From: Schistosoma mansoni | Lineage: Eukaryota > Platyhelminthes > Trematoda > Strigeidida > Schistosomatidae | Assembly: GCF_000237925.1 (NCBI RefSeq) | Contig: NC_031500.1 | Coordinates: 12,611,753-12,675,752 of the forward strand | Reading direction: 5' to 3' | Length of the DNA: 64,000 bases | In this document: positions 59,205 through 64,000 of the stretch, one piece after another | Layout: the number at the start of each line of letters is the position of its first letter | Position numbering within the stretch: the first letter of the stretch is position 1 | Notes under the pieces: model-generated | What the model was told of the DNA's origin: nothing | The model's database searches: none | The model's input: only the letters and a program-made list of their open reading frames with translations | Translations under genes and position numbers: made by a program

Positions 59205-59480
59205 TCTCAGAAGGGGTTTTGTGAATATCATACTAATTTTAGTAGTTGAGGTCATGAATCAATTGAAGCTTGACCATCATGGAAAACCTGAAAGCATTGG
59301 ATGGTCGTTTCGTCCTATTGTGGGACTCCTCAACAGTGCGCATCCACGATCGGACCCAAGACCTATCAGTTTCGCGCGTGATCACTTAACCTCTAAACCA
59401 CTGAGCCGACATCCAACGACTGTCCAGTGCTTCCAGGTTTTTCATAGTAGTCTAACTACAATTGATTCATGGTCTCAACT
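59205..59480. repeat. SINE family B inverted pieces
   Basis: Minus copy to about 59415 (ribozyme with changed core and cleavage triplet), then a forward distal fragment CTGTCCAGTGCTTCCAGG. Confidence 0.72.
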
Positions 59481-60689
59481 ATCCTTATTCCTTATAAATT
59501 GGTTGAAAATAGAGGTTTAAAAGATGAGAACAATAATAAGAATACTGTGTATATAGCACAGACAAATAGCTTGATTTACTAAAGAAAACACAGTTGAAGA
59601 AGTACCAACAATACGGTGGAATTCAATCAAAGTTATGACAAATGTTTTTCATATACTTTTAATTACTATTTTAGAAAGTGGATCAAAATGAGAATATGAT
59701 CCTCTGATAAGATCCAATATTACATTTTATGAGGATACAAGTAGTTAATCTAATTTCAGGTTCCATATTTGATGAACATATATCATAACCAATATTATGA
59801 TAAAAATAAAGCCCACTCTGTAATCAGTGAATTAATGATATAACAGTCTCTTGATATTATGTACTTAAGAGTCAAGTTGTTCTTAAGGATCCACTATTCC
59901 ATTTTATCCAATTTGGAACTTGACAGCTGAACGTATCTATATCCAGCGTTATCGTTCACATTAGGAATCGAACCTTGTATCTCTCACTTCAAACGTCAAT
60001 TCGATGTTCACTGATCCGCTGGTTTCAGATTGCTAGATCCATTTTTTTATGATTAGATTGATCAAAATTCAGGCTTAGATATCAATATTTGGAGAATACA
60101 AACCCTTACTAATAACAGTAATAACATCGTACTCATTAAACATGTTAGACATTATCTGAACTCAGAGAACCACTCTCCTACAAGTTAGGCATTTGAAGCA
60201 AAAGGTAATGAGTTTGAGTCATAGCATGATCATCATCACACTTAGACGTAAGTACATCCAGTTGAGTCTTAAACTGAATGAAATTAGTTTATTGGATACT
60301 AGCGCTATCGAAAATCCACCTATTGCATAAAAACCTTGACAAAGTCTTTGTGACAGAGCGTTATCAACAGAATGCACATATCGCAGCATAGAATGACCAG
60401 AACCCCTTTAGGAATATCAATAGTGAGATAATGCAAACATTTATTAATCAAATAGGTAGGTTCAAAATTATCAAATCATAATGAAAAAATATATCATGAG
60501 TTATGGGTTTGTGGTAAAATCTTTCTAACTCCACTTGTTTCAATGTGTATTAATGAGTTCCATGTTCATTAACCTTATATTTACCAGTGAAAGAGCTCCA
60601 TTCTCAGTCGTTAGTTATAAAAAGAAAGGTCAGATTAAAATTGATCTTTACAACTACGGTAAATGTTAAATATATTCTCTTAGTGTGTG

Positions 60690-61250
60690 TGGTCTTGAGT
60701 GCTGTTAGAGGTATGAAGACAGTTATCACTTCCCGGTTGCCCACACCGTGGAAGAGTTCTTCTAGAGGTACCTGAAAAGGAAATTGGGTTAGAAGTGGTC
60801 TTAATGACCTGAGAACGTGACCGCAGTGCCCAAGGACAACTGCTTGAGGTCGGTCTCACACGACCTTTTTGTGGGTAGTTTTTGTGTTAGCTCCGTACGT
60901 GTTGAGACCTTACTGCCGGAAACGGATATCCGTGGGATAAGGCGAGGTGTGCATTTTTAGGGTCGACCTTTTCTAACCCCACCCCTCCTTGTGGGAAGGC
61001 AGCACCGCTGTTATGCTGGTTGTCTGAAGGAAACACCTTACTGCCGTCACACCTCTGTACAGTCGGCAGTACGACTTTGCCTTCGGACTTTGGGTTTGCT
61101 GCTTTTAGTCTTACTGCTCTCCAACCTACCTGTCTGGCATGGTAGGACCTTGAGGAATGATTGTTCCAGCCAGTATAGCTCGATTGGTTCATCACGATCG
61201 GCAAGCCCGACCACCACGTCAAGGTAGCAGCAACGGTCGGGTCTCTTAGT
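60690..61250 (+). repeat. GC-rich interspersed repeat, second type
   Basis: Sharp GC rise (TCCCGGTTGCCCACACCGTG ... GGCAAGCCCGACCACCACG). Likely the 3' region of a CR1-like LINE. Short frames on both strands here are not domain-bearing. Confidence 0.5.
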
Positions 61251-61577
61251 GTAAATAGAAGATGGACTCCTTAAATTTCCATCATGTTTTTCCTGAAAGA
61301 TATAATTTTTTCTATGACTATAATTCAAGAGCACTCTAATCCCAATAGACTTGATGCTCAAGTTTTCCATAACTCATTGTTACTATGACATCAATATTTA
61401 TGTTGCTGATTTTATACTACTGAATTTCTAACCAATAGTTAACTCATTATAGGTAAAATGCATGATTATACTACGAATCGTGTTTACCGCTTTAAAAGAT
61501 GATGAATGAAATAAAATCACTCCGACAATCATCTCTCAAAAATCGAAACTTTTTATATAGTGAACTATTTAACTTAC

Positions 61578-61793
61578 TAGTGCAAAATCATTTTTCACCA
61601 TTTCCATAAAACTTGAACGCATTAAATCAATTGACATACCAGAAAATTCAGTATTTGGATTCAATAATTCGAGGGAATCCAAAGCTCTATTTTGTGTATT
61701 ATTTATTAAATTCCATGTTATTGGGACATCCAACTGATAAATTGATGCTAATGCATGAAAAACACCATCATCTACAACCATGCCACCAATAAG
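61578..61793 (-). CDS. neuroligin/cholinesterase-like protein, internal exon
   Basis: This is a 216-bp exon with exactly 72 codons, phase 0 at both ends. It begins after TTTTCTAG and ends CTA|GTAAGT, an ideal donor. The product runs LIGGMVVDDGVFHALASIYQ to MVKNDFAL. It fits the esterase-fold region just before the DKEN block: a Leu-Ile-Gly start where neuroligins read LIGVNQGEG, a loop, then a helix. When spliced to the exon at 54896, NDFAL|DPIGITNSLLFQYTYW reproduces the family order. Homology of this exon taken alone is weak; splice sites, phase, strand and position carry the call. Further 5' exons are expected beyond the right edge of the window. Confidence 0.75.
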
Positions 61794-63187
61794 CTAGAAA
61801 ACAATGAAAGATATCGGCGGGAAAATGTCAGCTTTATTCTAAAGAGACTATTTTAAGAAGATACAAAATAATGAGTTACTGTAAGACATAGAGGTTTCTA
61901 ATAATTATTCTAAATTAGATGTGGCTAATTGATCGTTGGAGAGTGGCAAATCTTACGTTTTTCTGGTCCTTAGTATTAAAAGGAATCCTATCATGTGGCC
62001 ACTAGTACATGTGCCTCGTCATCACGTCCACTAACACTGGACAAACATAACATTGATCATCAATCAATGGTAAACTAACTTAAGCATTTCGTCCTAACAA
62101 GAGGTTATTTGCATCTCGAAAACTCTAGGCTATGAAGCTGGAAAATCAATTAGAGAATTCCATAGAGATCATCAGCCCCTTGATATTGTACCAGTGCTTT
62201 GTTGATAAGTGCAAACTAGCATAAAATTTAGATTAACCAGAGTTTCCTAACTACTTCCTTCAACCTTCCAATCTAAAATGGGAATAAATGTTACTAACTA
62301 TGAAAGTGTAGTTTATTTTTCTTCAAACATTTCTATATATTAAAGCATTCCAAACTACTAAGTAGTAGCATCTAAACTTTGATTGCTTAATAGTTATTAC
62401 TCATCAGAAAATTGTATCTACGACCTTGAAGAAGGTACATCAAGTTTGTATCATCAATTACTATACCTATAGAAGTTAGTTACGGGACATTTAGGTCATG
62501 TTTCAAATTTAGTCAATACAATTTACAGGGTTCTATCTCATCAACTTTGTTGTTTGACCATATAGATGGTTGATTTTAAATCTCAAAATTTAACGATAAG
62601 GTTAACTCATCATAAAAACTTTCGAAAGTGAACGGTAACAACACACTTGGCTTATAATAAGTTTCTAAAATAGCTATAAGTATCTTGGTGCATACTCAAT
62701 ATATTTCAATTATTATTAGCAGTGGAAATTGGGACGCGTGTGTTGTTCTGTTTGAGACCAGTTAGCTAGGTGTATATATATATACACATTATTGTTGATG
62801 TCCGACTGAGTTGTTATTATTGATCTTTTCTTGCATCAGTTAATTAACACAAATTCTTATTAGTTACTTTGTTTCATTCAATATTATATTTCAAATTTCC
62901 CATCACTAACTGGTTTTGGTTAAATAACCATTGGAAAATCAAAAGGCAATGGGTAGTTGTTCTGTATTAGTATGAGATAAAACTTAGAACTTAAAGGCCT
63001 TTTGATATGCTCTTAAGCTTCAGACTACAGAGTTACAATTCAAAAGTTTACATTTCTAACTTCGAAATTTCATTTGGAAATAACCCATTGTTGGTGGTGG
63101 GTAGGTACTTCAATTGCGACGTCATCGAACTATTCCTGTTACGGGTTTTCACTAGATCTTCAGGAATTACCACTCGGAATCATCCAC
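61794..63187. other. intron sequence upstream of the visible neuroligin-like exon
   Basis: AT-rich. A worn SINE A ribozyme trace may lie near 62720-62775 (GGGACGCGTGTGTTGTTCTG). No further exon recognised. Confidence 0.4.
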
Positions 63188-63548
63188 TTACTTACTTACG
63201 CCTGTTACTTCCAATGGAGCATAGGCCGCCGACCAGCATTCTCCAACCCACTCTGTCCTGCGCCTTCCTTTCTAGTTTTATCCAGTTTTTGTTCATTCTT
63301 CTCATGTCTGTCTCCATTTCTCAGCGTACTGTGTTCTTTGGTCTTCCTCTTCTCTTTAGGCCGTCACAATTCCATGTGAGGGCTTGTGACGCAGTTGAGT
63401 GCCTTCCTCAATATGTGTCCTATCCACTTCCAGCACTTCTTCCTGATTTCTTCCTCCGCTCGAATCTGGTTTATTCTCTCCCACAGTAGGTTGTTGCTGA
63501 TGGTGTCTGGCCAACGGATCCCAAGTATCTTGCGTAACCATTTGTAAG
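63188..63548 (-). mobile_element. RTE LINE 3'-end fragment, antisense
   Basis: The reverse complement gives the [15 protein letters not shown] / WERINQ-type region in alternate frames, the RTE 3' end, and an AAGT tail at the left edge. It lies upstream of the last visible neuroligin-like exon in the same orientation. Confidence 0.75.
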
Positions 63549-63594
63549 CACATAATTTATTTTTTTGAATAGGACGTTATGATGACCGCTGAAT

Positions 63595-63960
63595 TTGTAG
63601 CTCAACTAGATAAGCAATAGTCATTAGCTCACTAGTAAGCTCTAGAGAAAATTTCAGAAGTTCTAATGAGAATTTGTGACCAGTAAAGTTCAACTATGTC
63701 GGTCATGAGATAATTGCTGTCCAGCACCACGAAGTGAATGAAATTAAAAATGTAAACCAGTCAGCGATTTAAAGGATAAAGAAACACCAAGAGAATCTAA
63801 GGTCCCAAATTCAATGTCTGGTATGCCTTGGATGCATATATCGAAGAGTTCCATACCACGAAAAAACAACTATCCATTGCTTCATGATTTCCAGTGATTA
63901 TCTAACCAAATTTAGTCCGTAATTTGAAACTTCAATTTTAACAATCTCCACAGTACCTTA
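63595..63960 (+). repeat. SINE family B, very worn
   Basis: AGTTCTAATGAGAATTTGTG ACC-type tail block and scattered later matches only. Confidence 0.4.
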
Positions 63961-64000
63961 AAATGAAAAATACTACTTACACTCTGTTTACCTATCTCAT

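Larger units (their letters stand above)
54897..61577 (-). other. 6.7-kb intron of the neuroligin-like gene
   Basis: A phase-0 intron from GTAAGT (61577) to the AATAG acceptor (54897). It contains an LTR-element relic, SINE copies of families A, B and C, two LTR copies, an (AAGT)n-type array and a GC-rich repeat near 60.7-61.25 kb. Confidence 0.7.

Noticed and set aside
63007-63489. 160-codon plus-strand frame
   Set aside because: Its second half is the antisense of an RTE LINE 3' end; no independent domain.
1-64000. CRISPR array, bacterial operon or riboswitch
   Set aside because: Introns, SINEs, LINEs and gene content are eukaryotic; no regularly spaced direct repeats were seen.

Overview
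The window looks like a piece of a schistosome (blood-fluke) nuclear genome. It is AT-rich, its genes have few coding exons separated by long introns, and about half of it is repeats of schistosome type: tRNA-derived SINEs carrying hammerhead ribozymes (Sm-alpha type), RTE-clade LINEs with (AAGT)n tails, a CR1/SR1-like LINE, Penelope-like debris, LTR-retroelement fossils and a Merlin DNA transposon. The species cannot be fixed from sequence alone.

Two host genes are supported, both on the minus strand. The first is a Shab/Kv2-type voltage-gated potassium channel. One exon (33219-34748) carries a long low-complexity N-terminus and the T1 tetramerisation domain. A second exon (227-1123) carries S1-S6, the TVGYGD filter and a short tail. 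The two join in phase 0 across a 32,095-bp intron, which holds most of the SINEs, several LINE ends, solo LTRs and two assembly gaps. The second gene is a neuroligin/cholinesterase-like cell-surface protein. Two of its exons lie in the window (61578-61793 and the terminal exon 54048-54896), split by a 6.7-kb intron. Earlier exons must lie beyond base 64000. Both gene families act at excitable membranes and synapses, but nothing in the sequence shows that they work together.

The region between the genes (about 34.9-54.0 kb) is a transposon graveyard. It holds a CR1/SR1-like fragment, LTR-element relics, a nearly full-length RTE element (about 42.3-45.8 kb) with a tailed repeat and a solo LTR nested in it, and many SINEs. 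In its midst lies a 1,112-bp Merlin transposon (38416-39527) with good inverted repeats, an almost perfect 8-bp target duplication and a transposase that appears intact across a 32-bp intron.

The most interesting theme is catalytic RNA. Two SINE families, and at least three foldback or Penelope-like repeats, carry the hammerhead signature (CTGANGA, stem, GAAA). Family B shows a compensatory base-pair change in helix I at one copy. Inverted SINE pairs recur throughout, and both 200-N gaps lie inside SINE copies.
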